Part shown: positions 45,999-53,387 of the stretch, one piece after another
Layout: every line of letters begins with the position of its first letter
How positions within the stretch are numbered: position 1 is the stretch's first letter
DNA from: Helicobacter canis
GTDB taxonomy: Bacteria > Campylobacterota > Campylobacteria > Campylobacterales > Helicobacteraceae
Length of the DNA stretch: 64,000 bases
Reading direction: 5' to 3'
Assembly: GCF_900451095.1 (NCBI RefSeq)
Contig: NZ_UGHV01000001.1
Span: forward strand, 1,984,001 to 2,048,000
Notes under the pieces: model-generated
What the model saw: the letters and a program-made list of their open reading frames with translations, nothing else
Databases searched by the model: none
What the model was told of the DNA's origin: nothing
Position numbers and translations under genes: made by a program

Positions 45999-47569
45999 GC
46001 CTTTTTAGAGGTAGCTTTGGCTCTCTTGTGAGTGCGCAAAAATGGCGTGCGCCATAGGGCTTCTAGCACGATAGCCCTGCTCATTTTGGACTTGCCAGCT
46101 ACGCGGTCTTCAAAGATTATAGGTAGCTCAAGGAGTCTTAGCCCAGCTTTGTAGGCGCGGTATTTCATCTCGATTTGGAAGCAGTAGCCGCTAGATTTTA
46201 TGCTGTGCAGATTGATCGCGCTCAAAGCGCGTGCGGAGTAGGCATTAAAGCCTCCGGTAAAGTCCATAACCCTAGCCCCAAGCCAGAGCCTAGCATACAA
46301 AGAGCCAAAGCGTGAAAGGATCTTGCGCCCTAGCCCCCAGCCTAGCACGCCGCCGCCGATGATGTTGCGCGAGTTTATCACCACTTCAAAATGGGGGAGA
46401 TTAGCTAGAGTCTGGGCGAGATAGCGCGGGTGGTGGGAGAAGTCGGCATCCATTTGGATAAAGTGTGAGTATCCGCTTTTCAGTCCCCACGAAAAGCCAT
46501 CGATATACGCGCTTGCTAGCCCTAGCTTGCCCGATCGCTTTAGGAGGTGGAGATGGGGGTAGGTGTGGGTGAGAGAGTTTAAGATCTCTTGCGTGCCATC
46601 GGTGGAATTATCATCAATCACTAGGGCGTGGATCTCTGGGAAGCGTGAGAAGATCTCGCATAAGAGTGCGGCGATGTTGTTGGACTCGTTGTAGGTGGGG
46701 ATGCAGATGAGGGGTTTGGGCGTTTTGGCTTCTTTGGAGGATTTAGCTTTGCGAAGTGAAGTTTCTTTAGAAAACAAGGGATACCGCTCGCCGTTAGGCG
46801 ATGTTTCTTTAGAAATCCTAGAATCCTTTGCTAGCTCGCTTAGATTTGTGGCGGTGCTAGAATCCGCGTTTTTACTTGTGGCGTTGTTTTTAAAAGTGGA
46901 TTCTAGTGAAAAGGCGTTTTTATCGTCATTGCGAGCGGTGTTAGCCGCGTGGCAATCCACAGATTCTGCGCTAGCAGAATTAACTACCCTAGAATCCACT
47001 TTTGTATTTTTGGCTGTTTTTTCACAAGTGGATTCTAATGCTTCTCTATTTTGTGCTTTCTTAGAATCCGCTTGCGCGGATATGGATTGCCACGCTTTGC
47101 GGAGCAAAGCTCGCAATGACAAAAAATGGGCTTGCTTTGTAGAATCCACTTTTTTGCTTTTTTGTGCGGTGTTTTCAAAAGTGGATTCTAGGTTTTGTGT
47201 CTTTGTTTGTGTGGATTGCCACGCCACTGCTGGCGCAGTGTCTCGCAATGACAGAAAATAGGCGTTGCTCTTAGAATCGTGGCTTTGCGTAAAAGTGGAT
47301 TCTAGGGGTTGGGTGGTTTTTGTGATTTGTGTTTCAGTGCCGATTTTGGATTCTAGGATTTTTGAGCTAGAATCGGCGTTTTGTGAGTTTGGTGGTGTAG
47401 AGTCGCTCGCGGTTGGGTTTGTAATTTCAGTGCCGCTTTGGGATTCTAGGATTGTAGATGAGAAATCGCCGCTTTCAAGGCGTGGGCGAAGGGATTTATC
47501 TAGGCGATAATGAGCAAGCCCACGCCGCAGAATCGGTGATTTATCGCTACAAGCCGAATCCCTCCGCAA
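45989..47569 (-). CDS. GtrB/DPM1-like polyprenyl-phosphate glycosyltransferase with long repeat-encoded N-terminus
   Basis: The GT2 domain starts near residue 284 with PLICIPTYNESNNIAALL. Catalytic Asp pairs are in VIDDNSTDGT (319-326) and QMDADFSHHP (DAD 374-376). The later VMDFTGGFNAYS and ELPIIFEDRVAGKSKMS are typical of dolichol- or undecaprenyl-phosphate mannosyl/glucosyltransferases. Residues 1-283 are repeat-encoded. The open frame begins at TTG 47569 without a clear ribosome-binding site. An ATG at 47639 lies upstream of a 14-G/C tract and would join this frame only with 13 (or 10, 16) bases in the tract. The true start is therefore unresolved, and the gene may be switched off as sequenced. 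Confidence 0.75.
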   Translation of the reverse strand: MRRDSACSDKSPILRRGLAHYRLDKSLRPRLESGDFSSTILESQSGTEITNPTASDSTPPNSQNADSSSKILESKIGTETQITKTTQPLESTFTQSHDSKSNAYFLSLRDTAPAVAWQSTQTKTQNLESTFENTAQKSKKVDSTKQAHFLSLRALLRKAWQSISAQADSKKAQNREALESTCEKTAKNTKVDSRVVNSASAESVDCHAANTARNDDKNAFSLESTFKNNATSKNADSSTATNLSELAKDSRISKETSPNGERYPLFSKETSLRKAKSSKEAKTPKPLICIPTYNESNNIAALLCEIFSRFPEIHALVIDDNSTDGTQEILNSLTHTYPHLHLLKRSGKLGLASAYIDGFSWGLKSGYSHFIQMDADFSHHPRYLAQTLANLPHFEVVINSRNIIGGGVLGWGLGRKILSRFGSLYARLWLGARVMDFTGGFNAYSARALSAINLHSIKSSGYCFQIEMKYRAYKAGLRLLELPIIFEDRVAGKSKMSRAIVLEALWRTPFLRTHKRAKATSKKACK

Positions 47570-47600
47570 AAAGCCTATGCGCCTAAGTCCCCCCCCCCCC
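46740..47600. repeat. Repeat block covering the 5' half of gtrB
   Basis: The GAAACATCGCC-type element is at about 46765-46812 (stem TCGCC/GGCGA). Hairpin elements lie at 46925-46958, 47083-47120 (stem CTTTGC/GCAAAG) and 47212-47251 (CACTGC/GCAGTG). A composite element spans about 47455-47560 with arms GCGTGGGC / GCCCACGC. I count 13 TAGAATC/GATTCTA words between 46,819 and 47,450. Confidence 0.8.
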
Positions 47601-47602
47601 CC
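47589..47602. repeat. Homopolymer tract, 14 C on + strand (14 G in gtrB direction)
   Basis: Fourteen C lie between a candidate start (ATG 47639, reading MVMGRVGNSPLSRGGGG) and the open gtrB frame. At 14 the reading from that ATG stops just after the tract; at 13 it would enter the gtrB frame. Confidence 0.8.
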
Positions 47603-47719
47603 GTGAAAGCGGACTATTACCTACTCTTCCCATAACCATCCTTTGACATTCTGCCTTTAAAATCCTGCATCGGTGAGATGAGAGCGGATTATACAGAAAT
47701 TTTGCGCATTAGAGTAGTA

Positions 47720-49015
47720 GCAAAATAAGGCTTTTCAAAACACGATGATTTTCCAAATACAATGACTTATGCACCCCTTAGCAAATGGAGCACTGATGAT
47801 GTATGGGCGTATTTAAGCACACATAAGCCTTTATGGGACAAGGATCATAGTGAGCTTTTTAAGCTCTATGCAAAGGCAATCAAAGAGAGTTTAAAATATG
47901 TTGTAAGCGTAGCAAATAGTGAGCTTATACAATCGCTCCAACACTATATGCAAACCTTGCAAGAATCTGTGCGTAATGATGATATAGATGGCTATAATAG
48001 GATTGTGAAAAAAGCAGAGGGAGACTTGCTAAAAAGCGTTATCGCACGACACAATGAAATAGGTGGTGATGAGAATAAGGCTGAGTCATTGTATAATTTC
48101 GTGCTTGATATTTTAGACAAGATTCCACAGGCAATGAATGCTAATAGCTTGCCAAAATCCTATATCCCTTATAATAGAATCCACAATATTGAGACTTCTA
48201 TCATATACGCACAGCACAGCACGCTAGCGACAAACATACACGAAGCGTATGATTTAAAAAAAAGATATAAAGATGCTATTGATATGCTCAATGATTTAGA
48301 CATTGATGAAGATAAAAAGGCACAACAAGAACATATAAAAGACCTTATAAAAGAGCGTAAAGATTTACTAACGCAGGAAAATAACAAACTAACACAAGAG
48401 CAACAAAAAAAGCTAGAACTTAACATACAAATAGAATCCTTAGAGAAAGAAAAAGCCCTGCTTTATGGAAAGATAAATACCGAGCGGATTATTAAAAAGC
48501 TTAACATCTTAGAATCCTTGCAACATATCATCACAGAGTATAAAGATCAACTTATAGAGACATTGCGAGATGAGTTATGTGAGGGGATAAAAGAGAGTTA
48601 TAAGACATTGTTGCCAAATGATAATCTTGTATCTGTGGAAATGGGGCAGGATTTTGACATTACCCTAAAAGATATTGATGGTAATGAAATTAGCGTGGCA
48701 AATCAAAGTAGTGGGCAAAAGCAGATTCTAGCTATTGCTATCTTTTGGACGCTAAGTAAGCTTTCTCACTCTACAATACCACTCATTATTGACACGCCAC
48801 TTGCACGCATAGATTCTACTAACCGCCAAAGAATCATACAACACTATTATGCTAAAGGTCATCAAGTGATAGTCCTGCCACATAATGGCGAAATGGGACT
48901 AAAAGAATATGAGTATGCAAAGCCCTATATTGCAGGGCTTTATAAGATTATCAATAGTGAAGATAGAGGGCACGCGAAAATTAAAAGTGTGCAAGATTCT
49001 AATGAATTATTTTAG
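47720..49015 (+). pseudogene. DndC-DndD deletion chimera (DNA phosphorothioation remnant)
   Basis: The open frame from ATG 47762 gives 417 residues, and DndC-like sequence extends slightly upstream (HDDFPNTMTYAPLSKWSTDDVW). Residues 1-39 match the middle of the DndC PAPS-reductase-like protein, breaking off just before its Cys cluster. From about residue 40 the protein is DndD-like: a coiled coil (about 165-260), the ABC signature NQSSGQKQ (314-321), Walker B PLIIDTPLARID, and a His switch in VLPHNGEMG. DndD's N-terminal Walker A half is missing. Both parent functions should be lost. The composition is more AT-rich than the flanking genes. Confidence 0.7.
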
Positions 49016-49023
49016 GAGTGAAT

Positions 49024-50496
49024 ATGGCAGATTTTTACACAAATCAAACTGAAGAAAACCTCATCTATCGTGTGATAAAAGAGGGCTTAGGCTTTGAATC
49101 TGAAAGTGAGATTCCAAAATATCTTATCCTGCGTTTAGCCCTAGCCTTAGCGTTGCGATTAAAGCCTTTGCCGCTAGACTCACATATTTGGGCAGAAAAA
49201 ACCCTAAATGGCGGTAAAGGTAAAGAATATCATTTAGAGCAGCTCACAGGCAAGGATAAAGATGAGAGTGAAGATATGGATCTTTTATATCGGGCTTTGC
49301 TTGCAGAAAAATTTCACGCCTATTTACAAGCTGATGTATTTAGCGATGATAAGGCTTATACTGATTTGCTTGGCAAAAATATCCAAAGGGGACTTTTTGA
49401 GATCTATCACTCGTGGAAAAATAATGACTGCTTTTATCAATGGTGCAAGGATAATTTAAGCTTGCATTTACAAAAAGAAGACTTTACGCAGTCTGGCACA
49501 GATTCTACAAATCCACAAGATTCTACACTTTTTACAGGGATAGAATCCTATTTTGCTAAATATAATATTGCCCTTACGCATTTAGAAACGCTTAATTCTT
49601 ATAGGCATAGAATCTGCAAAGTTGAAGTAAAAGACCCACTTAAAATACAAAGCTTTGAAACACAGGCAAAATATCTTGATAAAGCCACTAAATTATCTAA
49701 TGTGAAAATCACTTCTTGCAAGGGTTTAGCAAGGACCTATAATATTGAGGAAGAAAAAATAGATTCTGAGTGGAGCTATCCTAGCAAAACAGAGATTGAA
49801 AATGCTCTCTCTTTATTACAATCACAAGGACATAAACTGCCTATTTTTGCGGGATTTGATATAGAGAAAAAGCCTTTTTATTTTGACTTAGTAAAAGCAG
49901 TGCATTTAATTGTCGCAGGGAAAACAGGCAGCGGAAAAACGATATTACTGCAAAGCATAATACATTCTCTTTTATTGAGTAATAAAGCAGAAATTGTGGT
50001 GATAGACCCAAAACTTGGCATTGATTATCAAATTTTTGGCGATCAAATAAGGCTTATTACAGAGAGTGAAGAAGCGTGTGAGTTTTTAGATGATTTGATA
50101 GAAGAGATGAAAGAGCGAAATGAGCGTATGGTAACAGCAAAAGTAAGCGATATAGAATCACTTGGCTTGACATATAAGATTGTTTTTGTTGAAGAGCTCA
50201 ATTTTGTGATTAGGGATAATAAAGAGATTGAGAAAAAGCTTGCAAAAAATATGTTTATTGTGCGTCAAGCAGGGATTCACATCATACTTGGTATGCAAAA
50301 TCCAGATTCTAAAAATCTAAGCAGTGATTTACGCAATAGTGCTAGTCGCATAGCTTTATGTGTGGCTAAGGCAGAAAACTCTAGGGTTATACTTGGTGAA
50401 AGTGGAGCTGAAAAGCTTAGTGGTAGGGGTGATATGCTAATCAAGCTAGATGGTGCAAGCAGCCCAAAACGCGTGTTTGGCGTAAAGTTTGCATAA
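49024..50496 (+). CDS. DndE-FtsK/HerA-like fusion protein
   Basis: The 490-residue protein from ATG 49024 (AGGAG upstream) has an N-terminal DndE-like domain (residues 10-130): LILRLALALALRL, a NGGKGKEYHLEQLTG block, and GKNIQRGLFEIYH, matching the small DndE fold. It is followed by an FtsK/SpoIIIE-type motor with Walker A GKTGSGKT (299-306), VVIDPKLG, and Walker B KIVFVEELN (about 385-393). DndE is normally a stand-alone 110-120-residue protein that binds nicked DNA. It lies 8 bases after the DndC/DndD chimera. The gene itself looks intact although the modification system upstream is broken. Confidence 0.75.
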   Translation: MADFYTNQTEENLIYRVIKEGLGFESESEIPKYLILRLALALALRLKPLPLDSHIWAEKTLNGGKGKEYHLEQLTGKDKDESEDMDLLYRALLAEKFHAYLQADVFSDDKAYTDLLGKNIQRGLFEIYHSWKNNDCFYQWCKDNLSLHLQKEDFTQSGTDSTNPQDSTLFTGIESYFAKYNIALTHLETLNSYRHRICKVEVKDPLKIQSFETQAKYLDKATKLSNVKITSCKGLARTYNIEEEKIDSEWSYPSKTEIENALSLLQSQGHKLPIFAGFDIEKKPFYFDLVKAVHLIVAGKTGSGKTILLQSIIHSLLLSNKAEIVVIDPKLGIDYQIFGDQIRLITESEEACEFLDDLIEEMKERNERMVTAKVSDIESLGLTYKIVFVEELNFVIRDNKEIEKKLAKNMFIVRQAGIHIILGMQNPDSKNLSSDLRNSASRIALCVAKAENSRVILGESGAEKLSGRGDMLIKLDGASSPKRVFGVKFA

Positions 50497-50583
50497 GGCT
50501 AAGGATAATAGTCTTACTAGACTTCCGTATCCCAAAGCTTCCACGCTAGATCCACACCCCCTGCCTTCTAGCCCCACGCTACC

Positions 50584-50814
50584 CTAGAAGTCAAAATCCA
50601 CAGCCAAGCCCTTACTCATACTTTTATACACTGCCTTGATATAGCTATCTCGTATCTCGCACTGCTGCATTTCATCACACCCAAAGCACCCCTGCCTATG
50701 CGGATCGCTAGGATCTGGCAGTAGCCCTCTTGTCCCTTGGCATTCTTGCAGGCGTTGCAGCCGCTCATCTAGCTCTCTTTCAAACACATCTTCACTAGGA
50801 TTTTGGCTCATCAT
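50584..50814 (-). CDS. Small Cys-rich protein linked to fbp
   Basis: This is a 76-residue protein of unknown function with a C-terminal cysteine cluster (GCFGCDEMQQCEIRDSY). It overlaps the stop of fbp by 4 bases, so it is translated downstream of it. A similar small gene sits next to fbp in Campylobacter (from memory, Cj0839c). A metal-binding or redox role is possible but unproven. Confidence 0.65.
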   Translation of the reverse strand: MMSQNPSEDVFERELDERLQRLQECQGTRGLLPDPSDPHRQGCFGCDEMQQCEIRDSYIKAVYKSMSKGLAVDFDF

Positions 50815-51725
50815 CTCTCCTTATTCATATAGATTGCGCGCACTTGGGCTATTTCTTCTGTGCTGCCCAAGAAGCAAGGTGTGCTGTCGTGCAAGCCATC
50901 ACACGATAAACTAAGCAATCGCTCACGCCCATTTATCGCCTCTCCGCCAGCCCTTTCATAGATAAAGGCAAAAGGGAAAACTTCAAAAAGCTTCCTTAGC
51001 TTGCCATTTGGCGCATCGCTTGTAGCAGGATAGCTAAATAGCCCACCCTTCTTACACAAAATCTGGTGCAAATCCGGCACCATACCCCCAGAATACCGCA
51101 AGCGATACCCTTTGGCAAACAGACTCTCCACCAGCTCTTTATGCTCTTTGCTCCAGTGCTTTTGCGTGCCGCCCGGAGCATTAAGCTTGCCCTTAGATTC
51201 TAGCTGCAAAGCACCCTTGCTTCTCCACTGCCCCCCACTATACACACAATGCTCCACCCCCTCGCACGCTAGCACGACTTCTAAGCGCGGTCCATACACG
51301 ATATAGGCTGCTGCTACAAGTGCGCTCGCACTAAATACGCCATCATAAATCCCAAATATACTCCCCACGCTTAAATTGGAGTCAAAAAGACTTGAGCCAT
51401 CAAGCGGATCATAGGCTATAAGCAGACTGGATTCTAGAGACTGGCTAGAATCCAGCTGCAAAAAAGTGGATTCTACTAGACTAGAATCCACTTTTTGCTT
51501 ATAGAGTGCGCTTGATTTTTCTTCTGAGCAGACTCCACCCACACACGCAAGCTTTAGTAGCGCATCTTCTAGTATTCTATCCGCTCGCACATCAACTGCT
51601 AGCTGCGTATCGCCACTAGCATTGGTGCTAGCTAGGTAGCCACTATCATCACATTGTAAAAGCTCTTGCAATGTAATGGCGCATTGTTTAATACAGGAAA
51701 AAATCTCCAGAATCCTAGAATCCAT
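50811..51725 (-). CDS. fbp: Fructose-1,6-bisphosphatase (class I) with repeat insertion
   Basis: Fbp dephosphorylates fructose 1,6-bisphosphate in gluconeogenesis. The start is ATG 51725 (AAAGGA upstream; MDSRILEIFSCIKQC). The 304-residue protein has the metal-binding motif AYDPLDGSSLFD near residue 104 and the substrate segment RYSGGMVPDLHQIL. Residues about 76-100 (KQKVDSSLVESTF and following) are encoded by two inverted pairs of the repeat word. They replace the short strand just before the YDPLDGSS metal site. Confidence 0.92.
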   Translation of the reverse strand: MDSRILEIFSCIKQCAITLQELLQCDDSGYLASTNASGDTQLAVDVRADRILEDALLKLACVGGVCSEEKSSALYKQKVDSSLVESTFLQLDSSQSLESSLLIAYDPLDGSSLFDSNLSVGSIFGIYDGVFSASALVAAAYIVYGPRLEVVLACEGVEHCVYSGGQWRSKGALQLESKGKLNAPGGTQKHWSKEHKELVESLFAKGYRLRYSGGMVPDLHQILCKKGGLFSYPATSDAPNGKLRKLFEVFPFAFIYERAGGEAINGRERLLSLSCDGLHDSTPCFLGSTEEIAQVRAIYMNKER

Positions 51726-51914
51726 CTTGTGTCCTTTCTGTAAATATCTATGAATTTGCCAACGCCTGCAAACTCTTTGAAAACTTTGGCACAAATCGTG
51801 TAGCGATCTATTTAGCCTTAAATCTCCAGCGATTATAATCTAATGCAAATTATGCTATGCTTTAATTCTATCAATTCCATATATCCAAGTGCTACTTTAG
51901 ACTAAAGGTTTTTT

Positions 51915-52556
51915 ATGCTTGTTGCCCCTAGTATTTTATCTGCGGATTTTTTGCGGCTTGGCGAAGAAGTGGATTCTATCTGTCAGGCTAAGGCGGATTA
52001 TTTACACATTGATGTGATGGATGGACACTTCGTCCCTAATCTTACCTTTGGACTGCCTATCATCTCTCAAGTCGCCAAGCGCGCGAGTATCCCGCTTGAT
52101 GTGCATCTAATGGTAGAAAATGTCGAGTGGTTTGTGGAGTATTTTTTGCCTTTACGCCCGGAGTTTATAAGCGTGCATATCGAAGCTGTAACGCATTTGC
52201 ATAGGCTTATCTCTCATATCCGCGCAAATGGCGTGCGCCCAGCAGTCGTGCTGAATCCACACACGAGCCAGGAAAGCTTGCGCTATATTTTGCCAGATGT
52301 GGATATGGTGCTTTTAATGAGTGTGAATCCGGGCTTTGGAGGGCAGAGCTTTATCCCAAGTGTGCTTGAAAAAGCCTGCCGACTCAAGGAGTTAATAGAA
52401 TCCAAAAACCCAAACTGCTTGATCGAAGTTGATGGCGGAATCAATGCAGATAATATCAAAAGCCTGCAAGAAGTAGGCGTTGATGTCGCAGTGGCAGGGA
52501 GCTATGTGTTTGGCAGTGATAATTATGCCAAAGCCATAGCATCACTAAAGCCCTAG
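51915..52556 (+). CDS. rpe: Ribulose-phosphate 3-epimerase
   Basis: Rpe interconverts ribulose 5-phosphate and xylulose 5-phosphate in the pentose phosphate pathway. The 213-residue TIM barrel starts VAPSILSADFLRLGEEV. It has HIDVMDGHFVPNLTFG with the metal-ligand His and Asp, DVHLMVE, MSVNPGFGGQ (phosphate loop) and EVDGGIN. It is followed 13 bases later by the dnaQ-like gene, the same pair as in H. pylori (HP1386-HP1387). Confidence 0.95.
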   Translation: MLVAPSILSADFLRLGEEVDSICQAKADYLHIDVMDGHFVPNLTFGLPIISQVAKRASIPLDVHLMVENVEWFVEYFLPLRPEFISVHIEAVTHLHRLISHIRANGVRPAVVLNPHTSQESLRYILPDVDMVLLMSVNPGFGGQSFIPSVLEKACRLKELIESKNPNCLIEVDGGINADNIKSLQEVGVDVAVAGSYVFGSDNYAKAIASLKP

Positions 52557-52569
52557 AGAGAGATAGGCT

Positions 52570-53331
52570 TTGAGCAATAATCTCCACGCGCTTGCCAAAA
52601 CCCTAGACTCAAGGCTGTGTGAGCGTGCGATAGGATATGATGATATGGAGCATTTGCTAAAAAGCTTTAAAGCAAATGCTCTAGAGCTAGAGCTGCTAAA
52701 AGCCCAAGGCTTCCCACTAGAATCCAACGCGCAAGCCTACTTCCTCCACACTGCCACCACGCCCTATACTAAGCAGAGATTTTGCTTTGTCGATATAGAG
52801 ACCACAGGGGCACGCCCACAAGAATCCCAGATCATAGAAATTGGCGCGATTATGTATGAAAATGGTGAGATTGTGGGGAAGTTTGATGAGTTTATCTACG
52901 CACCATTTGTGCCAGAGTCTATCACGCAAATCACAGGCATTACCGCGCCTATGCTAGAAGATGCGCGCCCAGCTAAAGCAGTGCTACAAGACTTCCGCGC
53001 GTTTTTGGGGCAGAGCGTGTTTGTGGCACACAATGTAGGCTTTGATTATAGTTTCATCAGCCACGAGCTGGAGCATTATGGGCTTGGCAGTTTGCTTAAT
53101 CACCGTTTATGCACAATTGACCTAGCAAGAAGAACCATTCTCTCCAAACGCTATTCCTTGCAATATCTCAATGAATTTTTAGGGATCAATACGCCCTCTG
53201 CGCACAGAGCCTATGCCGATGCACTCACTGCTTTAAAAGTCTTTGAAATCGCACATCTCTGCCTACCTAGCTCGATTTATAGCACACAAGATTTACTAGC
53301 ATTTTCTCGCGCTAAGCACAAGGCTTTCTAG
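52570..53331 (+). CDS. DnaQ-like 3'-5' exonuclease
   Basis: The 253-residue protein uses a TTG start (52570). The DEDDh exonuclease sites are FVDIETTG (Asp/Glu near residue 74-76), HNVGFDYSFI, and HRAYADALTA (His and Asp near residue 217-222). An N-terminal extension of about 65 helical residues precedes the fold. It is the DNA polymerase III epsilon-type proofreading exonuclease or a related one, cotranscribed with rpe. Confidence 0.88.
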   Translation: MSNNLHALAKTLDSRLCERAIGYDDMEHLLKSFKANALELELLKAQGFPLESNAQAYFLHTATTPYTKQRFCFVDIETTGARPQESQIIEIGAIMYENGEIVGKFDEFIYAPFVPESITQITGITAPMLEDARPAKAVLQDFRAFLGQSVFVAHNVGFDYSFISHELEHYGLGSLLNHRLCTIDLARRTILSKRYSLQYLNEFLGINTPSAHRAYADALTALKVFEIAHLCLPSSIYSTQDLLAFSRAKHKAF

Positions 53332-53350
53332 GTATGGTTTTTGCTTACTC

Positions 53351-53359
53351 TGCTATAAT
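53351..53359 (+). promoter_or_regulatory. Candidate extended -10 promoter of the cdt operon
   Basis: TGCTATAAT at 53351-53359 is an extended -10 box, about 29 bases before the cdtA start; no clear -35 box is seen. Confidence 0.5.
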
Positions 53360-53387
53360 ACACACGACAACACCACAAGGAGCCTAA

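Noticed and set aside
46695..47261. A 188-residue plus-strand frame antisense to gtrB
   Set aside because: It consists only of repeat-encoded LEST/VDSR segments read from the other strand; the repeats are inverted pairs, so both strands are open.
23700..47600. Dense regular repeats suggested a CRISPR array
   Set aside because: Copies are irregularly spaced, occur in both orientations, have variable cores rather than unique spacers, and no cas genes are present.
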